Origin: Gracilaria caudata
Taxonomy: Eukaryota; Rhodophyta; Florideophyceae; Gracilariales; Gracilariaceae
Direction: 5' to 3'
Length of the DNA stretch: 46,236 nucleotides
NCBI GenBank assembly: GCA_030374735.1
Contig: JASCIV010000104.1
Location: 1-46,236 of the forward strand
Position 1 is the stretch's first letter, and every line of letters starts with the position of its first letter. Shown piece by piece: positions 31,321-41,122 of the stretch. The notes beneath the pieces were generated by a model, which was not told the DNA's origin, searched no databases, and was given only the letters and a program-made list of their open reading frames with translations. A program made the translations under genes and the position numbers.

Positions 31321-31872
31321 AATCTACAGCTTACCATCATGCGATGGTATTAAACTTGAGAAGTCTAGCTGCATTTATCTTTTCCATCGTAATTTCAGGC
31401 TGCTTGATCAAGCAGTTGCTAGTAAGTATTTCGCTTTTTTTTCACTCTGTTCTGCAAGTGCAGCGAAATCTATGTGCTTTTCTGCGCACAATGGAGCTCT
31501 TTTTCTCAACTCAGTGTGCATTTGTGAGCACAACAATACGCTCTTACCTTTTTTTACTATGCTCCTATCACATCCAGAGGAAAAAGAAAGAGGAAAACCT
31601 GCGTACAACTGTTACCTAGTGCTTTCGTGTTGTGTCAAATTATGCATTCCCCAGTTTTTATGGCCTGCTACTACAATTCGAGTAAACCATTTTCAATCTT
31701 GTGTGTGTTGCAACAATCACTTCACTTGCACAGGTGTTCCACAAAATCGACATATACAATTGCAAGTTGCGTGTCTAACATACCGGAACATGCCTCTCCC
31801 CCATAGCCAGAGATTGTTGTAGTTCGGGCATTTCAAAACCATTCAGATCCGCCTATCCTCTACGCAAATCCC
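31321..31872. other. Intergenic, between convergent genes
   Basis: 552 bp with no supported gene. A 16-bp perfect palindrome (CTGCTTGATCAAGCAG) is at 31400-31415, 80 bp past the cyclin stop. Confidence 0.5.
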
Positions 31873-32375
31873 TCACATTTGCTCTCGTCTAGCTTCTACA
31901 GTCATCAGCCCACCGCTCATAGAATGTGCGAACGCGTTCGACCATGAAAATCCCAGCACTGCCCTTCCAACTTCATTTGCTCGTGATGGATTGCCGACTG
32001 CGGCTATGATTGCGATCAGCAACCATCCCAAAGCCAGTCCGAACATCATGCTTGCTTCAATGCGGCGAGGAATCTCGTACTTTCCTTTGACGAGATAGAA
32101 CAAAGCGCCGCCGATCATCACAGTGAGAATTAACCATCCAGTTACTCCAAAGAATACGATTGCACCGCAGTTCATCGTTTTACCAAAGTAGCAGTTACTT
32201 ATTGGAGTCAGCTTGTCAGCTGGTACAAAGAACTGTGTCAGACTTTTCAGTATGGAGCGCAATTTTTAAAGTGACACTTACCAGTTCCTCCCCAAACAAC
32301 GATTGCCGCGAACCACTCGAAGGCATACAGCCCAAATCGAAGAAAAGTCAGCCACATTGTAGAACACGAGGGCAT
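31873..32375 (-). CDS. Small polytopic (MARVEL-like) membrane protein, one intron
   Basis: Exon 1 is 32282-32375 and exon 2 is 31873-32219, with a 62-bp intron (GTAAGT donor, TACCAG acceptor, TCTGAC branch-like site). Together they give 146 residues. The longest open frame across exon 1 is the wrong one; shifting one frame starts at an ATG (32375) and yields a membrane segment WLTFLRFGLYAFEWFAAIVV that joins exon 2 exactly in frame at GGT|ADKLTP. Further hydrophobic helices are GAIVFFGVTGWLILTVMIGG and MMFGLALGWLLIAIIAAVG, with a weaker fourth near the C-terminus. Layout and length resemble MARVEL/synaptogyrin-type vesicle proteins, but this is shape similarity only. Confidence 0.65.
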
Positions 32376-33948
32376 GGCGTTGAGTCAGTTCTGCTCCTCG
32401 TTTTTCAAGTTCAGGGGTTTGCTGAGGTTGTTCATCTTCTGTGACAGACTCTCTGTTTATATTCGTCATCCTCTCCTACGCGGACAGCAAACAACGTAAA
32501 TAATTTTGGGTCGGCCTGACTACCGGAAAACAAAAGACGATTGTGTAATGGAAAGAAGAAGCAAGCTACAGTACAGCAAATGCAAACACGGACTGTTTCT
32601 ATAAAAACATTCTGCATATAAAAAATGCGAGTGGGATTCTTTCAGTTAGAATGGGAGAGGAAGCTGCACTTGTGATCAAAGTTTGATTTGCATCTTGTCT
32701 GCATTTTTTTTTTTTTTTGTTGTTCTTTGTTTCTTCACAGCGATTCTGGAGAAGAATCGTTGTCTCGTTCTCTGTGATTAAAGAACATTGTGACCATTTC
32801 ACTCAGATGATCTCTGGAAGACCGGCCTCAAGAAGCGTAATGAGGATCCCCGAACTCAGACGACAGTAACCGACAGTATCGAGGTTTCCAAGATCCCAGT
32901 ACTTCCACTTGGACAACCGAAGTCTTGACCTTCGAAAGTACACATGTACTCTCAGGACTACTGGGACTATGACTATGTCGATAACCGCACACATGACTCT
33001 TCTTCTCCTGCTAGCATGTGCAGGGCAAACAGTTTGTGTCGTTATTTCTTTTCAAGGGCAAGACATAACATGTCTGTTGGAACAGGATACATGATTTGAA
33101 CAATCCCTGAGTTTAATATGGTGCGTTTCATCCCACTACAACCATCTGCCCCTGCTCATAGAAAATGGACAGTGCGCGTCTTGCAGTGTCTTTGAGATAC
33201 TGCCAAAAATCATGGAGTACAGCCACAGGGTACATGGGTAGATCTACGTAGAACCAAAAATCCTGAGTCATTACAAAAAAGAACTGGTTGTTGACAAACT
33301 GTTGGTGGCTTTAAAGTTGGGCAACTTGGAAGACATTTTTCGTACTTGCAACCGCATGCAAGGTAATACATGAAGTCAACTATGTGGCAGCTAAGCGGCG
33401 AAAAGGGAGGAAGCCCGTACTTATCCTAGAATGCTTGTCCTGAAGTTCACAGCGTTGCTCCTGTCTGCCTGAAACACCCTGGCTCAGTGGAAATGCGTAC
33501 GTGACAGCGAAAGTGCGTTGTGTGTAGGTCATCGAGACCTTTTCGCTGTGTTGCACACAAACTGCGTGCTGGAGCGTTTCTGTCTCTACGGGCACTTCTG
33601 GGCCATCCACCTCTACACACCCTTGTAGTTGCTGATTCGCGAGCTGTTCAGAACCGTTGGTAATTGATTTGTACAACATAAACTTTCTAATGCGATTAAC
33701 GGCTTGGATTACACCTTTCTCCTCTCAAGCATAGGAGATCGTGACGTGTCCATCATCGCATGGATATGGAAATGTTAATCAAAAACAACTCAGTTCGGGA
33801 ACCCAGCCAGGCTGACGAAGTCACCGTGACAGCATGCGAGACCTTAAAATATCATCAAGTCAATGATCCGATGAGAGGAAGTACTTTTACAGCTGGAACT
33901 GAAAGAAGAGACAGGGTCCCTGGGACTTTTGGGAAGCAAAAAGAGGCA

Positions 33949-34002
33949 AACATGGGTTGTCAACTTGACAACCAATGTTTGTTTCCAGTGTCAACCCATG
34001 TT
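33949..34002. repeat. Inverted repeat with 11-bp arms and inner hairpin
   Basis: AACATGGGTTG and CAACCCATGTT enclose 32 nt; TTGTCAACTTGACAA at 33958-33972 forms a second, inner palindrome that overlaps the left arm. Confidence 0.6.
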
Positions 34003-34441
34003 CTTGTCCTCAAATCAATCAGAGATATGGTAAGTCGAATTTGTTACTGGTCGCCAGGCTTCATAGCCGTATTTAAGCGAAAAGAGCTGATGCCGGCGGG
34101 GGCTTTTTTTGGCTGGTTTAACGAAACGAGGATTCCATTCAAGTTGAAGACACTTGAATACTCATTTCCCTAAAACAATCGTAGTTGTCGCTATCCATAA
34201 TCCAGCTGCCAAAGCACGACTGACTGATTGCCATGCCTTGGTCGCCCGGAAATCGCCTACACCGGAGAAGCGTTGATACCAACACGGTTTTAAATTGTGC
34301 CGTATCCTCGTTTCAATTCCCGCTCAGATGACCCCAGACAGCCGTCACTTGTAGGCGGTGCTGCAGGTCTTGGAGAGAAGACCACTTCGCTGTGTTGCCT
34401 GCACTTTCATGCATTGATGTCAAAATGGTTTGTTTCATAGA

Positions 34442-34459
34442 TGGGAGCATTTGCTCCCA
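34442..34459. repeat. 18-bp hairpin (8-bp arms)
   Basis: TGGGAGCA-TT-TGCTCCCA, just before the decayed coding remnant. Confidence 0.55.
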
Positions 34460-35215
34460 GCAGTAGTAAGGGCACACGATTTGCTACCAAGCATCTTGTT
34501 GGACGTGGCAGCTCGCTCCGGTGACAAGGGCAACTGGACCCGACCTGAGATCAGGACACAAATCTGGATGAGTTTGGAAACAACAAACAAGCGATGACGA
34601 CCAAACTTAATACAGTGTATCGCTTGTCAAGAAAACTTGTGAACAGCTTGGCACTTTCAGAGTGAAATGTAGGAAGGGCCTTTCCGACACTTTTTGAGAA
34701 AGTTGGATGAGATCGAGGGGATGAAACCAAAACGTTTTGTTTCCCACGAATTGGAGCTGTTCACGAAGCTGCTGCGGACAAAAATGAAAGCTGTTGAGAA
34801 TGCTTTATGCCATCAACAAATGTGTTTGGGCGAGCGCTGGCCAAACAAAGCTTGACATATTGTTGACAACATGATGTGTTTTCTTCACCACAAGACTTCT
34901 GCCTCGATGCAATCTAAGATTGGGCAACAATCAACAAGAATTAACATTATACAAACACATACTGCGCAAACGCGAGGATTGGCAAGGATGGCCATGATCA
35001 GCAATCGAATTGTTCGTGTATCCATTGAAAGCGTCAAACGTTCTCTCGCTTATGAGCACATTATACCGAAGGTCAAAACAGCTCGAGCGAAAAAAAAAAA
35101 GCGATCCTACAAGGGTATGTTCGATTTCTCTCGACTCGCACCGCCGAAAACGAGCAGATGCACTGAGGATGTGCTGTTTGATCGCATGCTGATTGGCAGT
35201 GGATATGAGATGTGA
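34460..35215 (+). pseudogene. Decayed coding remnant with four in-frame stops
   Basis: One plus frame reads protein-like for about 250 codons with only four stops, whereas about twelve are expected by chance. Recognisable stretches include GDKGNWTRPEIRTQIWMSLE, RHFLRKLDEIEGMKPKRFVS, ELFTKLLRTKMKAVENALC and, after the last stop, an open 114-codon tail with a lysine run. The composition suggests an old mobile-element or duplicated gene, but no family was identified. It could also be chance. Confidence 0.3.
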
Positions 35216-35683
35216 AGGCGTTGGTTCCGATGTTAATAGATCTGGACGACGAGAAAGGAGAACGTCTGGAAGCAAAAAGGGAGGGAAAAATAATTATTGC
35301 TGACAAATATAGAAAACTTTCTGTGTTTTGGAAACGGTTGATTCTGGACGGCATTGAAATGCCATTCGCGTGAGTTAGAGCTAGTTCAAGTTCCTGGCAA
35401 GATAATGGAGAACCTACGTGCAGTCCACGATGACCAGACTGTGTGGTTGGGACAAGCATTGAACGACGTCACTCAGCCAAGTTTTCGCGAAGAAAATTGC
35501 ATGTTGCTGTACCACAAGGCAAATACAACCTGCATCGTCGTGGCGACTGCGCAAGAAACCGTGTGGTATCAAAGCTCACTCGGAAACTTGTGAAACTCAT
35601 GCACGTGATTTGTGACGTGGCGAGCCTGTCTTTTCTTCTTCTTCTTTATTGTGGACAGCAGCTTCTAATTACTAAGCTGCAGT

Positions 35684-35704
35684 AAAGCTTTCAAAGAAAG
35701 CTTT
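35684..35704. repeat. 21-bp hairpin (9-bp arms)
   Basis: AAAGCTTTC-AAA-GAAAGCTTT; a second small inverted repeat (GCAGCTT/AAGCTGC, about 35659-35680) lies just before it. Confidence 0.6.
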
Positions 35705-35864
35705 CTCTCTTTAGGAAGGCCAAAAACTTCTGTGGCTGTCTTTAATCCTATAAGAGTGGTCGAAAACTGCAACCAGCCCCTGGACTCAGTCCCCACACCC
35801 CATCCCGCCGAATCGGGGGTTGTTGGAGTTGTATGTACCACGGTACATGAATTTCGGTGCTGTT

Positions 35865-35890
35865 ATAGGAGCTGTGTAAACAGCTCCTAT
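35865..35890. repeat. 26-bp perfect palindrome
   Basis: 11-bp arms ATAGGAGCTGT and ACAGCTCCTAT with a GTAA centre. A smaller palindrome, ATGTACC-AC-GGTACAT, lies about 15 bp upstream. Confidence 0.75.
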
Positions 35891-36381
35891 CCTGTTGTCG
35901 GTCACAGCCAGGTCTGCTGGTTGAATCACATGGTTCCTCTCTGCGCAAAAAACTTTGGAAACGATTGATTTGCATCAGGAAACCGTGTCACGGAGAATCA
36001 GGGCTGTAGTCAGTTGGCAATTACGCTCAAAGTCATCGTATGATCTGATTAAATATGAGCAACCTCAACATCTCGTAGCAGAGAAATGACTCAGCATTAG
36101 GAGTGTCCAACGACAATCAACATTTTGGATGAACGTCGACGCCGAGACTTCTATGTGCATACTAGTTTGTGACGCTGAATTCACCGCTTTGCTGTTAGTG
36201 TAGGATCTGCCGCAGATGTGACAATGTGAGTTGAGCAGAGTTCGCGGTTGCATGCATGGAAGATACGCAAAGCATCGAAGGACGAACATGCAGTCTGACA
36301 TGCACAAGAACAGGTTGTATGAGTTGGTTTGCTGGTTGTTAGCCGTTAGGGAAGTCGAGTTTGACTAAAGATGTATTCCAG

Positions 36382-36414
36382 AAGCTAGCAGCAAACGGTT
36401 TGCTGCTAGCTTCC
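36382..36414. repeat. 33-bp perfect palindrome
   Basis: 16-bp arms (GAAGCTAGCAGCAAAC at 36382-36397 and its exact complement at 36399-36414) around one G. This is the longest palindrome seen in the window. Confidence 0.88.
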
Positions 36415-36797
36415 AGAAGCTTCTTTTGTCAACAGTGATTGCTGGAAGGTCGCTTTCCATGAGTTCGTGGAAGGGTGTCGTGGTACGCCGAAATATTAGG
36501 GCGAGGACCTCACCAGTACTGCAGATTCTGATGGAAGAGTGGCACCTGAGGAGAGGTGGCTGGCATTGCCCTAGATGTGCCTCCACCGGAAGGCAAGTGC
36601 GCATGAGGTTGGTGAAATGAACCATTCACAATTGTTGGAGAGTCAACACAGTGCTGTTCGGCACTCCTGAATCGGCAGTGACTGTTGACTAGGTGCTCGT
36701 CACAAGGCATGAGTCGTACCATCGTCACCGCAGCGTGAGCGTGACGTCGTAATGGGCTCGTAACGGATTGGCGCATGACGCGTTAAGTGCGTTGCAC

Positions 36798-36819
36798 GTG
36801 TACTTCTGCAGAAGTACAC
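36798..36819. repeat. 22-bp perfect palindrome without spacer
   Basis: GTGTACTTCTG directly followed by its exact complement CAGAAGTACAC. Confidence 0.8.
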
Positions 36820-38354
36820 ACCGCCAATAAAATTGGCAACAATTGCGATTTGATCCTGATTACACACATCCACGTTGGCGATCTCCTCCAATGCTGTGCG
36901 AGTCGCGAGTGAAGTTGCGCGTTTGAAGAAAAGCCGTAGCCAATCGTGCAATCACCAACAGATGTACATGAACCAACGCGTTGTATCCAGTCGAAAATGT
37001 CCGTCCATGGAATGCGAGAAGGAACTATGAACGGTATGAGGGCTACCCTTGTACAACAGTTATCGATACGACTGATGTCCTCTTCTCCTCCTTGGGGTTG
37101 CGAATGGCACGCATTCTTGCTGTTTCCTACCGCACACCAATGTGTCAATGTGTCAAATGGGGTATCAACTAGAGAGTGCTAGCAGCGCAAGAATGCCGTT
37201 CGGCCAGACGAGTTGGCAACGTACGTAATGTATCACCAGCTTGCCTGTACCTATGGGGCATGGTTTTAGAAACCAGATCGAATAATCACACATGGAACGC
37301 GCAAACGGGCAAAAAGGAGACGCCAACTGCACCCACAGGCTTACCTTCACGCACCCGTGCTATGTTTTCCTTGTCGACAATGTGCCATGTCTTGAGGTCT
37401 CGTCACCCCTTCACGGCTCTTCAGAAAGAGAAGAACACCACGCAGACCTTATTTCAAACAAGTTCACGAAATTCTAGTCAACGCAGACTGCCTCTTCACG
37501 GTGCACTTCTCTGCGTAGCGACAACTAGATCGTTGATTTCTGATCATCTTTACCGTACCAACTGAGCGCCTCAACATTACTAGCTGAGATGCCGTGACAC
37601 GGGCAACAAGAAGGGATGACCGAGTTCCGAGTTGGCAAAGGTGAGACGGCGGCCGTGCCGGCGCCTGTCTCACATTTGCGTAGCTGAAGAGGAGGAGTTG
37701 TGAGGGATAACGTGTGAGAGAGACTCGTTTTTGCAAGGAACATTCCAAGTAGGGGCATTACTCTCATGATACGACTGTACATGACACTTTGTCTATTCTT
37801 AAAATGGGTTAGCTCTTTCATGGCGCTCTCGTTAAACCTTGGCAGTCCATTCGTATTCTATTGCTGGTCGTCCTACAGTATTGGACCAAACATACAATTG
37901 TACACACTGGCGGAGGAATTGGAGGTTACATGTGTAACATAAGGCATTGCACTGAGGGCGAAATTGTTGTTGAGGGTAATGTTGTGGTGCAGCGATGTGT
38001 GACTTTTCCATGAGCTGTTTGTTGCATTGTATTATGATCTTACCGACGGTACTAAGCTCTATGATTGGTTCGCACTAATGTTCGAACAAAACGAGAGGAC
38101 AGAGAGCAGTCTACTGCTAACCAGCAATTCGAGCCGCACACAGAAGTGTCACAGGCGTGTTTTTCCAATATGCAGTTTACTTAGACATAAGACAGCAGTT
38201 TGCTTTTGTGGACGTGACAGTTACTTAGTCCCCGACCAGGCCTCGTTTCACTTGACCGAAAAGCCGTTAAAGTCATAGATGGCCACCGTGATACAAGCGT
38301 CATGTAAAGCGCGATAGAGGCGTACTGTTTTGCGTCCTGTAACACACCTGTGCC

Positions 38355-38723
38355 TTAGTTGGTGACAATCGGCGTGACGTGGTGGACGACACGGTCTGCA
38401 ATATGTTCACATTTGCATCGAGTGTCCTCATGCGGACGCGGTTTGACCACCATACCCGTATCAGACAGAATACATTGATAGGTACCAACTGTAGTTGAGC
38501 GAACACAGGTGTGAGTTGACCATGCCGGATCTATACACTCAAACGACGGGGCACAGATATGAAATGCACACCAAGACGGATCTCCAAGAGGACGGGCACA
38601 TACGGCCACCTTTTGAGTCAGCTGCTCGCGACATGGGCAGGTGCGGAGCGGGGTGGAGGACGTGAGGGTGAGCGACAGCGTGGCGAAGAGGGTGAGCAGC
38701 AACGTTTTGCGCACGTGATTCAT
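38355..38723 (-). CDS. Small secreted Cys-rich protein
   Basis: The 122-residue product has a clear signal peptide: MNHVRKT, then the hydrophobic LLLTLFATLSLTLTSS, with cleavage likely near residues 20-26. The mature part has about ten Cys residues (for example TCPCREQ, CARPLGDPSWCAFHICAPSFEC, CKCEH) and no recognisable domain, suggesting a disulphide-stabilised extracellular protein. The ATG at 38723 is chosen because the upstream in-frame extension begins at a GTG and would bury the signal peptide. A TATA box lies 109 bp upstream. The gene is divergent from CTR. Confidence 0.7.
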   Translation of the reverse strand: MNHVRKTLLLTLFATLSLTLTSSTPLRTCPCREQLTQKVAVCARPLGDPSWCAFHICAPSFECIDPAWSTHTCVRSTTVGTYQCILSDTGMVVKPRPHEDTRCKCEHIADRVVHHVTPIVTN

Positions 38724-38831
38724 GACGGATGGAGAGCTGTGTTGGCGGATTGTGGCTGGACGAAGGTGGAGGTTGAGGCGTGTATCGAGCTGTGAGAGAT
38801 GTGTTGGACTGCAACTGTGGACGATACATGG

Positions 38832-38838
38832 CTTTATA
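38832..38838 (-). promoter_or_regulatory. TATA box of secreted-protein gene
   Basis: TATAAAG on the minus strand, about 109 bp before the ATG. Confidence 0.5.
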
Positions 38839-39630
38839 TGAGGCACGATGGCGACTGTTGACAGAGCTAATGCAGATGGTTTGAAAGTTTGGGCGCCATA
38901 CGCGTGGAGGAAGAATGCATTATGGGCTGGAGTTTACAAATGTAGTTTGTCTACATGAACGGCATGAAGGACGAGGTCGGTCATTTGTGCTGAAGCAGCG
39001 AATGCAGCGGAGGCAGGCGACGACAGCGAAGCAGGCGGCGACATGAATTGAAGAAGCAGCGATTGATGCTTCGTAAAGGACGTCAGCAACGGTGGCATTG
39101 CTCAGCATCCGACAGCCAGTGCTGCTTTGGCGCGCTCTGAACGGTCATCGTCATTTTCTATAGTGAAAGCTCTGTGCGATGGCGTGTTTTTTTTGTGGGA
39201 CAGTGCAAGCAGTGACGCCGTCAGAGTGACGCTGCGTGACAGACCAGCAATGCGGAATGGCGGTTGACGCCCGTTGGTCAACAACCAGCAAATGCAGCGC
39301 TTGTTGACGCTGTGGACACATCGTCGCCACGTGTGGGTGTATGCCATGTGATATGGTGCGCTTCGTGGACTCGTGGCAAGGCCGTATCCAAATTGTGGGA
39401 GCAGCCGTAGGAGCACGATGTGGCTCTATACTATCAGCAGATATCAACTGCAATGCGGAGCGGCTCGAGTTGTCGCACCTTCCCGATGCATCGCGAGAGT
39501 GGCGCCAGCGGCTTGGCGATGCGGCTTGTGTAGCGAAGCGACGTGTGCGGGGGCCTCTCGCGCTCCGCCCCTGCGCACGGTTCTCGGCGGTGACATTCCA
39601 CCCCCCCCTCACACTTGCAGTCGCGCGCGA

Positions 39631-39637
39631 TTTATAA
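39631..39637 (+). promoter_or_regulatory. TATA box of CTR gene
   Basis: TTTATAA, 66 bp before the ATG at 39703. Confidence 0.5.
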
Positions 39638-39702
39638 CTAGTCTGTGAACACTTGCTGCGGCTCTCGTTGTATCTTGTTCGTTTAGCACAGAAGCTTTCA
39701 CG

Positions 39703-40296
39703 ATGGGAAGTAATGAGATGAATATGGATATGAACGGCGGTGGTGACGGCGATATGGATACGGGCGCTGGCGGCGGCGGCGATATGAACATGACTGCCAC
39801 AGGTGGAGATACGGGCATGAACCACAACGACGGCATGAACCATACCAACGATGCGTCTGGCACTACCAACGCCGAGGCAGGTGGCGACCATAATATGATG
39901 ACGATGCATCAGATGAGCCCGTTTCTGTTCATCCGTTCTACTGGATTCTTCGTGTTGTTCAGAGAAGCGAACATTCAATCTACCGGCGCCTTCGTGGGGG
40001 CTTTACTGTTGTCGTTCGTGTTCGCCATGCTGTCCACCATGCTGTCGCAACTGATTCGTGCCATGGAGGAACGCACGTTATCGGGGGGAAAGTTTGCGAT
40101 GAAGGTTGTGGCAGGTCTCAACCATGGCCTACGCGTGTTTTTGCACTATGTGGCGATGCTGATTGTGATGACTATGAACGTTTGGCTCATCCTCGCGGTG
40201 GTGGCCGGTCATGCTTTGGGCTGGATTGTGTACGCTCTTACTCTGCACAAGAGTTTGAGAAGTGCTGCTACTACCAAGCCGGGGTGCGATTGCTAA
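39703..40296 (+). CDS. CTR: Ctr-type high-affinity copper transporter
   Basis: Ctr proteins form trimers that import Cu(I) across the plasma membrane. This 197-residue protein has a Met/His/Asp/Gly-rich extracellular N-terminus (MNMDMN, GDMNM, GMNHNDGMNH, MMTMHQM) that gathers copper. Three membrane helices follow at about 95-114, 146-165 and 166-183. Helix 2 carries the pore motif M152-x3-M156, and helix 3 the packing motif G169-x3-G173. The C-terminus ends in Cys-Asp-Cys, a usual Cu(I) hand-off site to chaperones. All key residues are intact and the length is typical. The gene is intronless and tandem with U1-C. Copper regulation is likely for the family but not shown here. Confidence 0.93.
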   Translation: MGSNEMNMDMNGGGDGDMDTGAGGGGDMNMTATGGDTGMNHNDGMNHTNDASGTTNAEAGGDHNMMTMHQMSPFLFIRSTGFFVLFREANIQSTGAFVGALLLSFVFAMLSTMLSQLIRAMEERTLSGGKFAMKVVAGLNHGLRVFLHYVAMLIVMTMNVWLILAVVAGHALGWIVYALTLHKSLRSAATTKPGCDC

Positions 40297-40644
40297 CTAG
40301 CAAGCCGTATCTATTAGTGATCATCGTTGAGCACGAGTGGTATCAACAACCCTCTTTTCGGTTTGTCCCCTTCGTCATGCGCCATTGTAAAATGCAAATC
40401 GTTGGTTGCGATTCGCCTGTTCCGTTGTCTCCCGCGAACCGGCCAACCCCATCTCGTTCTCGTGACCCACTGTAATGCCAAGATACTAATACAAACGTTA
40501 AACTCAGTGCTGTAAGTTCTCCATGTACAACGACACGTGCGCGAAAAGTTACAGTACGTGTACATGTCGTCTTCACTGCCAGCCAGCGGCCCCCTTCCCC
40601 GGGGCCCAAACTCGTGCCACCCGGCCTCCGCCAACAACAAACCA
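40297..40644. other. Intergenic, CTR to U1-C
   Basis: 348 bp with no gene. It probably holds the U1-C promoter and 5' UTR; a GTAAGT near 40512 could mark a 5' UTR intron, but no acceptor is certain. An in-frame upstream ATG at 40564 would extend U1-C by 27 residues. Confidence 0.4.
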
Positions 40645-41064
40645 ATGGGCAAGTGCTATTGTGATTACTGCGATGTCTTCCTCACGAACGACTCCGTCGC
40701 CGTCCGCAAGCAGCACAACGAAGGCAATCGCCACAAGTACAATGTGTGCGAGTACTACCGCCAGTACATAGGCGAACAGCTTCAGAAGCAGATTGATCAA
40801 ATCGTGCAGCAGTTCGAGATCAAAGTGGCAGCCGGATTGGTCCGACCAACCTACGGAGTACCGCCAGTGGTCAAGGCTCACATGGCGCTTCAAAAGGCGC
40901 AGGACATTACTACAAACGCCGACGGCTCGCACGCGCCGGACAACGAGTCTGTTCCGCAGCAGCAAGCACAACAGCCGCAACAAAACGCTTCGCAGCATGT
41001 ACGGCAGCAGCAGACGTCTGCACCGCAAGCCGCTGGCGCCCAAAACGTCATTCCCACCGAATGA
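40645..41064 (+). CDS. SNRPC: U1 small nuclear ribonucleoprotein C
   Basis: U1-C stabilises pairing of U1 snRNA with the 5' splice site in the spliceosome. The 139-residue protein opens with the family zinc finger MGKCYCDYCDVFLTNDS ... RKQHNEGNRHKYNVCEYY; the ligands C6, C9, H24 and H30 sit at exactly the family positions. A helix (IGEQLQKQIDQIVQQFE) follows, then a Gln/Pro/Ala-rich tail that is likely disordered. The ATG at 40645 gives the conserved start; an upstream in-frame ATG (40564) is less likely. The gene is intronless, and its stop lies 58 bp from the stop of convergent SerRS. Its presence agrees with genuine introns in the genome. Confidence 0.93.
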   Translation: MGKCYCDYCDVFLTNDSVAVRKQHNEGNRHKYNVCEYYRQYIGEQLQKQIDQIVQQFEIKVAAGLVRPTYGVPPVVKAHMALQKAQDITTNADGSHAPDNESVPQQQAQQPQQNASQHVRQQQTSAPQAAGAQNVIPTE

Positions 41065-41122
41065 ACGCCGGCATTTGTGATGAAACTCGTTGTTTATTCA
41101 ATGTCCACAACAACACTCCGCT

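Larger units (their letters stand above)
32376..38354. other. Gene-poor stretch, 6.0 kb
   Basis: No intact gene is supported. It holds a T17-18 homopolymer (about 32704-32721), a decayed coding remnant (34460-35215) and an unusual run of palindromes at 33949-34002, 34442-34459, 35684-35704, 35865-35890, 36382-36414 and 36798-36819. The frame at 33760-34173 (137 codons, ATG start) has no recognisable domain. Confidence 0.6.
38724..39702. promoter_or_regulatory. Divergent region, secreted protein / CTR
   Basis: 979 bp with TATA boxes on both sides and a C9 run (about 39599-39607) before the CTR TATA box. The long minus-strand frame crossing it (39151-39978) is a shadow with no domain. Confidence 0.45.

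Noticed and set aside
39151..39978. 275-codon minus-strand frame opposite the CTR gene
   Set aside because: It is antisense to the Met/Gly-rich CTR coding part, where ATG/GAT codons read as His/Ile; no independent support.
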